In this document: positions 35,625 through 44,162 of the stretch, piece by piece
Layout of the letters: each line of letters starts with the position of its first letter
Position numbering within the stretch: the stretch's first letter is position 1
Source: Firmicutes bacterium HGW-Firmicutes-2
Lineage (GTDB): Bacteria; Bacillota; Clostridia; Lachnospirales; Vallitaleaceae
Direction of reading: 5' to 3'
NCBI GenBank assembly: GCA_002841495.1
Contig: PGZV01000013.1
Span: 1 to 44,422, forward strand
Length of the DNA stretch: 44,422 bases
The notes under the pieces: generated by a model
Seen by the model: the letters and a program-made list of their open reading frames with translations, nothing else
What the model was told of the DNA's origin: nothing
Databases searched by the model: none
Program-made: the position numbers and the translations under genes

Positions 35625-36371
35625 TCAGATATCTGCAAGAATAAATCTCGGGTCATGATGATATGCTTTATCTACCCTACTTGTTGTAATCAATCGCCAA
35701 TCATTGTCAAGCTGGCCGAATGTGTATCGAGATCTTTTTCCTAGTTTCGTTGAGTCGGCAATAATGTAGGCCTCGGCTGAATTCTTTAACGCTATCTTAT
35801 TGACTTCTGCAACTTCTACGCTTGATGTTGTTATACTGCCACCAGGAATAACTCCTGAAGCACCTATAAAGCACTTGTCAAAATTCATAACCGCTATTTG
35901 CTTAATAACTGTCGGTCCAATCACAACTCCGATGTCTAGCATGACTTCACCACCAAGTATAATTGTGTTAATTTGATATTTAAGAAGTTCTTGAATATGA
36001 AATGCACCATTTGTAACCACAGTAACATTCTTGCCTGCTAGATGCTTAATCATCATATCTTCTGTTGTTCCGGGTCCTATGAATATAAATTGACCATCAC
36101 CTACTTTTGTTGCTGCATAACTTCCAATTTGCATTTTTTCTTCTTGGTTTAATGTCATTTTCTCTGCTAATGGCTTTTCAGGAATATTCACCGTAAGCTT
36201 CGCAGCGCCACCAGCTAATATTTCAACTTGGCCTTCTTCTTCTAGCGTTTTTAAATCTCTTCGCACTGTAGCCAAAGAAACACCGACTTGATCAGCAATT
36301 TCTTCAAAAAAAATAATATCTTTTGTATGCATAAATTCTAATACTTTACTTCTTCTAACATAAGGTATCAT
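35625..36371 (-). CDS. DeoR-family transcriptional regulator
   Basis: This is a 248-residue repressor-type protein. The N-terminal winged helix-turn-helix (residues 1-57) has ADQVGVSLATVRRDLKTLEE. The C-terminal DeoRC sensor domain, which binds sugar phosphates, has FIGPGTTEDMMIKHL, TNGAFHIQELL and YIIADSTKLGKRSRYTF. It is encoded immediately upstream of the BMC operon in the same direction but with its own promoter and terminator, so it is the probable local regulator. By analogy the effector would be a phosphorylated intermediate, for example 5-deoxyribulose-1-phosphate. Confidence 0.92.
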   Translation of the reverse strand: MIPYVRRSKVLEFMHTKDIIFFEEIADQVGVSLATVRRDLKTLEEEGQVEILAGGAAKLTVNIPEKPLAEKMTLNQEEKMQIGSYAATKVGDGQFIFIGPGTTEDMMIKHLAGKNVTVVTNGAFHIQELLKYQINTIILGGEVMLDIGVVIGPTVIKQIAVMNFDKCFIGASGVIPGGSITTSSVEVAEVNKIALKNSAEAYIIADSTKLGKRSRYTFGQLDNDWRLITTSRVDKAYHHDPRFILADI

Positions 36372-36394
36372 ATAAATCCCCCTTATTTTTTTTC

Positions 36395-36423
36395 ATAATA
36401 GCACTTTTTTCATGATTTTGCAA
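36395..36423 (-). promoter_or_regulatory. Sigma-A-type promoter of the deoR gene
   Basis: TTGCAA (36418-36423) and TATTAT (36395-36400) are separated by 17 nt on the minus strand, about 25 nt upstream of the ATG. ATGAAAAA motifs lie inside the spacer and at the -10, as at the BMC promoter. Confidence 0.7.
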
Positions 36424-36563
36424 TATTTTTCTTTTTATTTTTACAAATTAAATTTTTACATTTCAACAGTTATATTTATTATGCTTAAATTTCCTGCTTT
36501 CATAATCTTAATCTACTTTATCCTTCCACCAGTCATCAATAGTACGCTTTGAACGGAACATAC

Positions 36564-36650
36564 TTACCGTTCATCAAACAGTATGGTGGTGATATTTGCT
36601 TCACCCACTTCTGCTTTTTGTTTTGTCAACATGCTGTTGAAGCCACCCAT
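36564..36650 (-). pseudogene. Fragment of a von Willebrand factor A domain gene
   Basis: A 28-codon open stretch reads MGGFNSMLTKQKAEV then GEANITTILFDER and stops. From memory of the family, this matches the segment after the DxSxS metal site in a common bacterial VWA protein (pattern GGFNSM..KQK..GEA..TT.LFD). The metal-site start and the rest of the roughly 200-residue domain are missing, so this is a remnant. Confidence 0.55.
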
Positions 36651-36850
36651 CGTTCTTTAGCCAGTTCAAGAGCATTCATATAGGTACTTCGGTAATATAT
36701 GGTAAGCAAAATACACCTAAATATTATGAGATCGTGGATAAGAATGAGATTGAAGGATGTTATAATAGTCACCAGAAAGATTATATCGGCGACATGCTAA
36801 TACAAATTGTATCAACAGGACTTGGATACGTTATTAAGGCTTCGGCCTAA
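36641..36850 (+). pseudogene. Unrecognised coding remnant
   Basis: A stop-to-stop open stretch of 69 codons has protein-like composition, with IGTSVIYGKQNTPKYYEIVD and YIGDMLIQIVSTGLGYVIKA. It has no start codon with a ribosome site. I do not recognise the family. It could be the C-terminal end of a lost gene, or chance. Confidence 0.3.
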
Positions 36851-36970
36851 TTTAAAAAAGATTGACGCTATGAGCAGAAATCATGACCTCATCAGTATTG
36901 GTGAGGTGCATGTAAGAAATTTTACACCAATAATGCTATGCAGGTCTATGTATAAACACTTAAAACTTAT

Positions 36971-37642
36971 TTAATCATAAGTTGCAAAATTTTCAGCAAT
37001 ACTAGGCACATAAGTCTCTTTATCATCTATTGTCTTAGCATTTGTTAATTTTAAAAAATCTATAACCAACATTCGTGGTAAAACAGGCAAAAATATTGCA
37101 TAGTCAACTAATTGTGTCCCTAAAACATGGTTGTAATCCGTTTTAGATATTACATATACTTTATCTAATTCTATTTTAATTAACTTTTCTTCTAAAATAG
37201 ATTTCGAACTTATAGAGGGTTGAAATTTATCAACGATTTTAGGTGATAAAAAATCAACTAAATCTTCAATCAAATGAGATGAACCCGATACAAACTCTTC
37301 AAAATTAAAAGTAGCAATATTACCATTTATTAGAATACTCATTGCAGATAGACGTATACTAAGAGGTCTGAAGAATTGAATCAACATATTTATAAAAGAA
37401 GGTACTAAAATAAGAATTGCAGTAATATAGAATGCAATCTGCTTTTCTTCATAAGAATCAAATTTAATTTTAGATACTATACTCACTACAAGTACTACAA
37501 GTATCAAAAAAAATACAAGTGTACGTCTCCAGAATGGTGCATTTTTGTTTTTTATTATATAATCGGTCGTGTATAAAATATCACCGTTTTCTAAGATGGA
37601 TTTTTTATAAGAATCGTCGAAATGTACCTTCTTAACTTTCAT
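36971..37642 (-). CDS. Small membrane protein of unknown function
   Basis: This 223-residue protein has two hydrophobic helices (about 43-62, LVFFLILVVLVVSIV, and 73-92, AFYITAILILVPSFINMLI). A C-terminal soluble part of mixed strands follows, with ILINGNIATFNFEEF, KIELDKVYVISKTD and LPVLPRMLVIDFLKL. The pattern recalls membrane-anchored bacterial PH-like domains, but I do not recognise it firmly. The start at 37642 is preceded by AAAGGTG; the open frame continues upstream without a better site. It follows the EAL-protein gene by 160 nt. Confidence 0.65.
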   Translation of the reverse strand: MKVKKVHFDDSYKKSILENGDILYTTDYIIKNKNAPFWRRTLVFFLILVVLVVSIVSKIKFDSYEEKQIAFYITAILILVPSFINMLIQFFRPLSIRLSAMSILINGNIATFNFEEFVSGSSHLIEDLVDFLSPKIVDKFQPSISSKSILEEKLIKIELDKVYVISKTDYNHVLGTQLVDYAIFLPVLPRMLVIDFLKLTNAKTIDDKETYVPSIAENFATYD

Positions 37643-37802
37643 TTTCAACACCTTTCTCAGCATAATTTTTACTAATATTCTGACATCCAATGGTTGAAAC
37701 ACAGCTTCATTTGCCCATAATGATTTAAGCAAATGATGGCTCACTGCCATGTCGTGTTTGGCTTCTTTAACTTTGTATATGAACCAAAATGAATTACTGT
37801 TA

Positions 37803-40190
37803 TCATCGCTTGTCACTAAAACAGCCACTACTATCAAATCTTTCTTGTTTCTCTAGGAACTCAATTGCCACTTCTTCATCAAGGGGTCTACTGACCAGAT
37901 AACCTTGTATTTTGTCACACCCATGTGCCAGTAAATACTGTTTCTGTACTTCCTCTTCTACGCCTTCGGCGATTGCACAGTGTCCCAGTCTATGAGCCAT
38001 CGTAATAATATCTCCGGTTATGGACTTATCAAGGTCATCCTCTAATAATTTATCAATGAAATACTTGTCGATTTTCAGGCAGTTTACATTTAACTCCTTT
38101 TCTCTTGCAAGGGATGAATAACCTGTCCCGAAATCGTCTATTGCTATATGAAGACCCGCATCCCTAAGCTTACTGATGATATTATTAATGTAGTCATGGT
38201 CGGATGCAAAAATCGATTCTGTAATTTCAATGCCGATATTTTGTGGGTTCACATGCATTTCGCTGATTAGATCAAATAAGTTGCTCGTAAAATCAGGCTG
38301 TAACAACTGTAGGGTAGATATGTTAATAGATATACTAATGGTTTCATATCCAAGCGCACTTAATTTGTTTAGAAAATTAAAGGCATTAATGATAATTATG
38401 TTTCCAAGCTGGATGATGAGCTTGGTTCTCTCAGCTATCGAAATAAACTCTAAAGGAGAAACCAGACCCAGTTTCTCTGTTTCTAATCTTGCAAGCGCTT
38501 CAAAGGCACAGACAGAATTTGTTTTCAAATCAAGGATAGGCTGATACTGCAAGAATAATCCATCACAGACATCGTCTGTTATGATTCTTACCAGCTCTTG
38601 TCTAATATACTCCTCACGTATAATTAATCTTTCCAAATCCTCGTTATAAAAGCAAGGAATAAATTCTTCGTTATATTCACTGATTGATCTTTCAGATGCA
38701 ACCAGAAGCCTTCTTAGTAGTAGATCCACTTCCAGTTCGTTTTCTTGATCAATTTCAATGATGCCAATACCACCACCGACTCTTTCGGTTATAAGCAACT
38801 CTTTTAAATCATTTGCAATCATTGTGCTAAAATCGGCTAGCTCATTTGTATCTTTGTAATTTTTCTGATAGAAAGTAAATTGATTTTCATAAGTTTTGAA
38901 AAGTGTACGTTCGTCTGTTTTATGTGCATCCAATGTTTCAACAACTTTTTTCATCAAACTCTGTATGTAATGAAAACCGTAGTTAACTGTTAACGATTGT
39001 AGCGGCGTTAAGTTGACAACAATAAGTGCTCTTTTTGACTTTATTTTTTGCTCACCATCCTTTTCAAGATAGGACTCCAAGTAATCACGATTATATAAAC
39101 CTGTCCATCGGTCATGCTCGTTTGTGTAAATAAGCTTGTTCTCTATTTCTTTCCGATCTGATATGTCAAGAATGATTCCTTCCAGCATTTCTACTTGACC
39201 CTTTTCGTCATAAACGCCTTCGCCCAACTCTAGAACCCATTTTCGCTCTCCGCTAGCTGCTGTGATTTCATATTCATACTTGAAGGATGTCCTATCTGCA
39301 AGAACACGTTTCCACTCATTCCAGAGTAATTTTCGATATTTGGGCGTAATCAAATGATTGAAGGATATGTCTTTATTGTTTATGAGGCTTTCAGGCGCAT
39401 ATCCAGTTAACTTAAAGCAACCGTCAGAAACAAATTTCATTGTCCAATCTTTGTCATAATTGCTTTTGTAAGCCATACCCGGTAGATTTGAAATAAGAAT
39501 GGATTTACTGCGTTCACTTTCTGCAATTAATTTTGCACTTTTCCCAATCTCTTCTATTTGTTTATCAATATTACTAAAAAGATTGTTAATAATCAAGACA
39601 AACAAAGTGCCCAAGGATTGAGCTGAAATGGCCACAATATACCATGATTCTCCGTATATTTCTATTGCCAGATGATCTAAAAGACCAAGATGAAGAAAAA
39701 CTGAAATCACGATAAATACTATTAAGCTAATATAGATAAAAAATATATTTTGTCTTTTACTCAGTATGCATGAAGCTAGTCCAAATGTTGAATATATTAC
39801 AAGCAGCCCTGCTCCCATTGGTCCTACTAGAAGTAGTAACATTAAACCCAATAAGTAAACGCATAAGATAAAAATATATCTCTTCACTAAATTAGTAATT
39901 CGATTGCTTAACAGTAGTATTAAAATAACAATATAAAATGTTAGTTCTAGAACACCCGCTATGATATTATTTTCCCGAAAAAACAAGTATGCTCCATAAC
40001 ATATCGGAAGAAGACCAATGATAATAAAAAGTACAACAAGTTTATGAAACACTTCATTTCTAAAGTGTTCCAAGTCTATTTTCCCATCCCCATCCGTTTT
40101 ATAACGTGATACCTTCAGAAATAACTTAGAAGATACTCTACCGAGTCTGGATAATTTTCTATTCATAAAATCACTGAATATTATTTTCAC
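37803..40190 (-). CDS. Membrane PAS-GGDEF(degenerate)-EAL protein
   Basis: This is a 795-residue c-di-GMP signalling protein. Residues about 50-210 hold six or so membrane helices, and a PAS domain lies at about 230-355 (ILISNLPGMAYKSNYDKDW; ILDISDRKEIENK). A GGDEF-like domain follows in which the active-site loop reads TYENQF instead of GGDEF, so it should be inactive. The EAL domain keeps all main residues: FEALARLE, ISINIS, IEITES, DDFGTGYSSL, LKIDKYFI, AEGVEEE and QGYLVSRPL, so it is probably an active phosphodiesterase. The start is a GTG at 40190 with AGAGGTG 5 nt upstream. Confidence 0.9.
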   Translation of the reverse strand: MKIIFSDFMNRKLSRLGRVSSKLFLKVSRYKTDGDGKIDLEHFRNEVFHKLVVLFIIIGLLPICYGAYLFFRENNIIAGVLELTFYIVILILLLSNRITNLVKRYIFILCVYLLGLMLLLLVGPMGAGLLVIYSTFGLASCILSKRQNIFFIYISLIVFIVISVFLHLGLLDHLAIEIYGESWYIVAISAQSLGTLFVLIINNLFSNIDKQIEEIGKSAKLIAESERSKSILISNLPGMAYKSNYDKDWTMKFVSDGCFKLTGYAPESLINNKDISFNHLITPKYRKLLWNEWKRVLADRTSFKYEYEITAASGERKWVLELGEGVYDEKGQVEMLEGIILDISDRKEIENKLIYTNEHDRWTGLYNRDYLESYLEKDGEQKIKSKRALIVVNLTPLQSLTVNYGFHYIQSLMKKVVETLDAHKTDERTLFKTYENQFTFYQKNYKDTNELADFSTMIANDLKELLITERVGGGIGIIEIDQENELEVDLLLRRLLVASERSISEYNEEFIPCFYNEDLERLIIREEYIRQELVRIITDDVCDGLFLQYQPILDLKTNSVCAFEALARLETEKLGLVSPLEFISIAERTKLIIQLGNIIIINAFNFLNKLSALGYETISISINISTLQLLQPDFTSNLFDLISEMHVNPQNIGIEITESIFASDHDYINNIISKLRDAGLHIAIDDFGTGYSSLAREKELNVNCLKIDKYFIDKLLEDDLDKSITGDIITMAHRLGHCAIAEGVEEEVQKQYLLAHGCDKIQGYLVSRPLDEEVAIEFLEKQERFDSSGCFSDKR

Positions 40191-40249
40191 GTACTCACCT
40201 CTTTACAGATCAATGCAAAATTCTGTAAAACCTAGTGTTTCTGCACATT

Positions 40250-41158
40250 TTACTCAAGTTCATATGGTGTAACCTGGTAAACGTAGTAATTCAGCCAATT
40301 GGCATACAACAAGTGGGCATGACTGCGCCATGTGTTCACCGGTTTGTTATGGTCATCATCGCCGGGGAAATAGTTAATGGGCATCTTGATGGGCAGGTTT
40401 TTATTCTTGTCTCTCACATATTCCTGATTCAAGGTTTCGGCTTCGTATTCTGAATGGCCGGTTACGAATATTTGCTTGTTGTCTACGGATTTGACGATAT
40501 AGACACCGGCATCATCGGATTCAGCTAAAAGTTCCAATAATTCATTTGCTATAATTGGCGCTTTGTGAATGCTGGTATGTCTTGAATGTGGTACTAAAAA
40601 CTCGTCATTAAAGCCTCTAAGTAAAGGTGAATGTGATTTGACAACCTTATGCTTGAATATGCCGAACATTTTTTCATCTAAGTCATATTTGCCTATACCA
40701 TAATGATAGTACAAGCCTGCTTGAGCTCCCCAACAAATATGAAAGGTTGAGGTGACATTGGTCTTTGTCCACTCCATAATCTGTGTTAACTCATCCCAAT
40801 AAGTGACTTCTTCAAATGGCATTTGTTCTATAGGTGCACCTGTTATAATCATACCGTCATACTTATGTTCTTTTATTTCTTTAAAAGTTGTATAAAAAGC
40901 AATCAGATGGTCTGTTGATGTATTTTTTGACTGATGGGTCTCCGGTACCAATAAGGTTATTTCCACTTGCAAAGGTGAATTACTCAGTAACCTTAGTAAA
41001 TGTCGCTCCGTTTGATCTTTTAGAGGCATCAAATTCATAATCACAATCTTAAGAGGACGAATATCCTGAGTATGGGCCCTATTCTCATCCATGACAAATA
41101 TGTTTTCATCCAGCAACTCTTGCTTTGCTGGTAAATCATTATTAATCTTTATAGGCAT
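40250..41158 (-). CDS. metA: Homoserine O-acetyltransferase (MetA family)
   Basis: This 302-residue enzyme activates homoserine for methionine synthesis. The catalytic Cys is residue 142 in [13 protein letters not shown], and the His-Glu pair is in [13 protein letters not shown]. Residue 111 is Glu, in [14 protein letters not shown]. In this family Glu111 goes with acetyl-CoA use and Gly111 (as in E. coli) with succinyl-CoA, so despite the MetA fold this should be an acetyltransferase. GGTGAT lies before the ATG at 41158. It follows ilvB but is separated from it by a hairpin, so it may have its own promoter. Confidence 0.93.
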   Translation of the reverse strand: MPIKINNDLPAKQELLDENIFVMDENRAHTQDIRPLKIVIMNLMPLKDQTERHLLRLLSNSPLQVEITLLVPETHQSKNTSTDHLIAFYTTFKEIKEHKYDGMIITGAPIEQMPFEEVTYWDELTQIMEWTKTNVTSTFHICWGAQAGLYYHYGIGKYDLDEKMFGIFKHKVVKSHSPLLRGFNDEFLVPHSRHTSIHKAPIIANELLELLAESDDAGVYIVKSVDNKQIFVTGHSEYEAETLNQEYVRDKNKNLPIKMPINYFPGDDDHNKPVNTWRSHAHLLYANWLNYYVYQVTPYELE

Positions 41159-41253
41159 GATGATCACCGACTTTCTGTTTTTTTATTTAATGATGATGGT
41201 TCATTAGATAATAGTATACACGTCATTTCAAAATTCGTAAAGACATACAAAGC

Positions 41254-41280
41254 ATAAGGACTGTAGCTCACAGTCCTTAT
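41254..41280. terminator. Hairpin terminator after ilvB
   Basis: An 11-bp perfect stem (ATAAGGACTGT with ACAGTCCTTAT) has a 5-nt loop, 10 nt after the ilvB stop. The T tract is weak, so read-through to metA is possible. Confidence 0.65.
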
Positions 41281-41289
41281 TGCCTCATT

Positions 41290-42960
41290 TTATTTTCCAA
41301 CTTGTTCCGGTTGGTCAATGGCTTCGTGAATCGCATATCCGGGTGGTACCATCGGGTACACATTGCTCTCTGTTGCTACTCTACAGTTAATAACCGATAC
41401 TTTATTGGAGCTAAAGGCTTTTTCGATGACATCATCAATCTGATCCACTGTGTCGATGACAAAACCTTCTGCACCTAGTGATTTAGCAAATCCTACATAT
41501 TCAATATCTTCACCAAGATCTGTTGAGGAGAAGCGATCTTCATAAAAGAGGTTTTGCCATTGCCTTACCATGCCTAAAGCATTGTTGTTCATGACGAATA
41601 TTTTAATCGGTAATTTATGTTTTACCGCTGTTATGATTTCATTGAAATTCATTTTGAAGGAACCATCACCGGTAATCATAACAACACGATCATTTTTATT
41701 GGCAAACTGTGCGCCCATGGCTGCTCCAAGCCCATAACCCATGGTACCTAATCCACCTGAAGTAAGAAATCTGTTCGGAAACATAAAAGGATAGTGTTGT
41801 GCTGTCCACATCTGATGTTGTCCAACATCTGTGGTGACGATGTCTGTTGATTTACAATGTGCAGCAATACGTTTTAGCATATGGGGTACGTTTACTGTGT
41901 CATAGTTGACCTGATGACCAAACTCTTTTTTCATATAAGTAACATGCTCTACCCACTCTGGTGCATCCTTATCTATTACCATCTCATTGAGCATCGTAAG
42001 AATCGTTTCTATATCACCTATAACATGTTCATGTACAACAACGTTCTTATTAATCTCAGCCGGATCCACATCAAAGTGTAAAATCGTAGCTTCTTTGGCA
42101 AATTTGTGCTCATTGCCTACAACTCGGTCTGAGAACCTAGCCCCAATAACCATCAGCAAGTCACATTCATTAACAAGTCTATTCGATGTTAAAGATCCAT
42201 GCATGCCTATGTTACCTGTATACAAAGGGTGATCATATGGGGTTGCACCAATACCCATAAGTGTATTCGCCACAGCACTTTTAGTCTTGTCTACAAATGT
42301 CATTAAGACATCACTAGCACCGGCTCTAATAACACCACCACCTGCGATAATCATCGGACGTTTTGCTTTGTTAATTATCTCTACAAGCTTCTCCGGAATA
42401 TGAACGTTCTGAGGTTTATCGTATGCTTTTGGCTCTTTTTTGGTATACTCTGCTGTCATTGTTGTGATGTCCTTTGGTATATCTATGAGGACAGGTCCAG
42501 GACGTCCGGATTTTGCTATATAGAAGGCTTCTCGTATAACATCTGCAAGGATATTAACGTCTTTTACCATATAGTTATGTTTCGTTATCGGAAAGGTTAT
42601 ACCTTGAATGTCCACTTCTTGAAAACTATCTTTTCCTAGCATAGGAATGCTTACATTACCGGTGATGGCTACCATCGGTACTGAGTCCATATAAGCCGTT
42701 GCTATACCTGTAACAAGATTGGTAGCACCGGGTCCTGATGTTGCAAGACAGACACCGACCTTACCTGTAGATCTAGCATAACCGTCCGCTGCATGAGAAG
42801 CCCCTTGCTCATGAGATGTTAGAATATGGGTGATGTGCTCCCTACTTTTATACAGTTCATCATATATGTTGATTGTTGCCGCACCCGGGTAGCCAAATAA
42901 GTAATCTACCCCTTGCTCTTTTAGACATTCTACTACGATCTGCGCACCATTTAATTTCAT
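41290..42960 (-). CDS. ilvB: Acetolactate synthase, large subunit
   Basis: This is a thiamine-diphosphate enzyme of 556 residues that makes acetolactate or acetohydroxybutyrate for valine, leucine and isoleucine. The catalytic Glu lies in LTSHEQGASHAADGYAR. The middle domain has SDRVVGNEHKFAKEA, and the ThDP-binding motif runs from GDGSFKMNFNEI to VMNNNALGMVRQWQ. Start 42960 follows AAGGAGTAATCAAT. A T-box leader upstream shows control by uncharged tRNA, supporting an anabolic role. The regulatory small subunit gene ilvN is not beside it, and metA follows instead. Confidence 0.94.
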   Translation of the reverse strand: MKLNGAQIVVECLKEQGVDYLFGYPGAATINIYDELYKSREHITHILTSHEQGASHAADGYARSTGKVGVCLATSGPGATNLVTGIATAYMDSVPMVAITGNVSIPMLGKDSFQEVDIQGITFPITKHNYMVKDVNILADVIREAFYIAKSGRPGPVLIDIPKDITTMTAEYTKKEPKAYDKPQNVHIPEKLVEIINKAKRPMIIAGGGVIRAGASDVLMTFVDKTKSAVANTLMGIGATPYDHPLYTGNIGMHGSLTSNRLVNECDLLMVIGARFSDRVVGNEHKFAKEATILHFDVDPAEINKNVVVHEHVIGDIETILTMLNEMVIDKDAPEWVEHVTYMKKEFGHQVNYDTVNVPHMLKRIAAHCKSTDIVTTDVGQHQMWTAQHYPFMFPNRFLTSGGLGTMGYGLGAAMGAQFANKNDRVVMITGDGSFKMNFNEIITAVKHKLPIKIFVMNNNALGMVRQWQNLFYEDRFSSTDLGEDIEYVGFAKSLGAEGFVIDTVDQIDDVIEKAFSSNKVSVINCRVATESNVYPMVPPGYAIHEAIDQPEQVGK

Positions 42961-43059
42961 ATTGATTACTCCTTCCAATCTCTCTTCTATTCTAGCTGTT
43001 ACATAAATGATTAAAGTCAATCATGCATCTTTATACCTTAACCTTGGATTATAATATAA

Positions 43060-43335
43060 AAAAACCCATACATCCTATCATTTAGGACGAAGGGTTGCTC
43101 CGCGGTACCACCTAATTTTGCTTGCGCACACTCAAATAATACGAGATAAAATCCGATATTATCGCCCCCATAACGGTGGGCTACCGATGAAGCCTACTCT
43201 CTTAGATTTCTCCTAAGATTTCAGTTCACTGCTCCAAGGCTACATTCCTACTAATCTTCACGAGAGCTTCCCAGCATCACTCTCTCTCTTTGCTTCCGAT
43301 TATGTAGTACTCTTCCTCTTCATTGCATTTTTTAT
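43060..43335 (-). promoter_or_regulatory. T-box riboswitch leader of ilvB
   Basis: On the minus strand the leader has the T-box antiterminator core AGGTGGTACCGCGG (43101-43113). Before it are stem I features: GGAAGAGTA at the 5' end, AGAGAGAGTGATGCTGGGAAG, and a CTTAG/CTAAG stem II. After the core is a terminator hairpin (AACCC...GGGTT) with a run of seven T. T-boxes sense uncharged tRNA. From the gene it controls, a branched-chain amino acid tRNA is expected; I could not assign the specifier codon with confidence. Confidence 0.93.
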
Positions 43336-43336
43336 C

Positions 43337-43365
43337 ATTCTAATGGATTTACAAACCCTTGTCAA
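43337..43365 (-). promoter_or_regulatory. Sigma-A-type promoter of the T-box-ilvB transcript
   Basis: A perfect TTGACA (43360-43365) and TAGAAT (43337-43342) are separated by 17 nt on the minus strand, just upstream of the T-box leader. Confidence 0.85.
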
Positions 43366-43424
43366 GTATTGTTATTTTTTTCACCGATAAACTGACGCGT
43401 TGAATCGATAAATTCTTTTTTTCG

Positions 43425-43453
43425 TTGTCATGCTAACCTATTTTTAGTATACT
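43425..43453 (+). promoter_or_regulatory. Sigma-A-type promoter of the HD-domain gene
   Basis: TTGTCA (43425-43430), 17 nt, then TATACT (43448-43453), about 37 nt upstream of the ATG. Confidence 0.75.
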
Positions 43454-43489
43454 TTAGCCATCTGTTAATTTCATTTGAAGGAGGCTTAT

Positions 43490-44056
43490 ATGCTTACACG
43501 AAATTCTGCTCTTGAACTGTTAAAAGAACATGTCACTTCTGAAAGTCTGATCAAACACTGTATGGCTGTTGAAGGTTCTATGCGTGCTTATGCTTCACTT
43601 TATAATGAGGATGTGGATCTATGGGGTCTGACCGGTCTGCTACACGATATTGATTTTGACAAACATCCCGAAGAACATCCTATGCATGCACGTAAGTACC
43701 TTAAAGACCTTGATTTACCTGAATCTTCATTGACGGCAATTGAGGAACACGGTAAATTGGATTTGGTGACACGTGATACCTTAATCTCAAAATCCCTTTT
43801 TGCAGTTGATAGTCTATCATCATTTATTCTGGCTTATGTCCATGTAAGGCCGGATAAAAGTTTTGATGACATCCCTCTAAAATCCATTAAGAAGAAATTC
43901 AAGGATAAAGCTTTTGCCAGAGCTGTAAATCGCGACTTAATCCTCCAGGGTGCACAAGATATGGGTTTGAATCTTGACACGCATATGGAAAATGTTATTG
44001 ATGGCATTGTCGGGTGGGAAAAAGAGCTTAATAACATGGGGCTTAGTTTGGTATAA
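43490..44056 (+). CDS. HD-domain protein, putative phosphohydrolase
   Basis: This is a 188-residue soluble protein of the HD superfamily. Metal-ligand candidates are His in KHCMAVEGSMRAYA, the HD pair in GLLHDIDFDKHPEEH, the following His in HPMHARKYL and a Glu-His in AIEEHGKLDL. Such proteins often hydrolyse nucleotides or phosphates; the substrate is unknown. The start at 43490 has GAAGGAGG 5 nt upstream, shorter than the open frame. It is divergent from the T-box/ilvB transcript and ends at a strong hairpin. Confidence 0.88.
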   Translation: MLTRNSALELLKEHVTSESLIKHCMAVEGSMRAYASLYNEDVDLWGLTGLLHDIDFDKHPEEHPMHARKYLKDLDLPESSLTAIEEHGKLDLVTRDTLISKSLFAVDSLSSFILAYVHVRPDKSFDDIPLKSIKKKFKDKAFARAVNRDLILQGAQDMGLNLDTHMENVIDGIVGWEKELNNMGLSLV

Positions 44057-44085
44057 ATTCGACATTAGTCCTGTTTTATTTATTA

Positions 44086-44122
44086 AAAAGAAGTAGATTC
44101 GTATGTTGAATCTACTTCTTTT
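44086..44122. terminator. Bidirectional terminator
   Basis: A 15-bp stem (AAAAGAAGTAGATTC with its complement) has a 7-nt loop, with A and T runs on the two sides. It lies between the convergent HD-domain gene and the permease gene. Confidence 0.88.
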
Positions 44123-44162
44123 ATTGGAAAAAACTGATTTTTTTTACCAAAATCTCAATTTA

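Larger units (their letters stand above)
36372..36970. other. Gene-poor decayed region
   Basis: These 600 nt contain the deoR promoter at the left end, then scraps of coding sequence. One is a von Willebrand A fragment on the minus strand at 36564-36650. Another is an open stretch on the plus strand at 36641-36850. A third, at 36870-36974, reads MSRNHDLISIGEVHV and runs into the next gene on the other strand. None has a convincing ribosome site. The region looks like the eroded remains of former genes. Confidence 0.55.
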
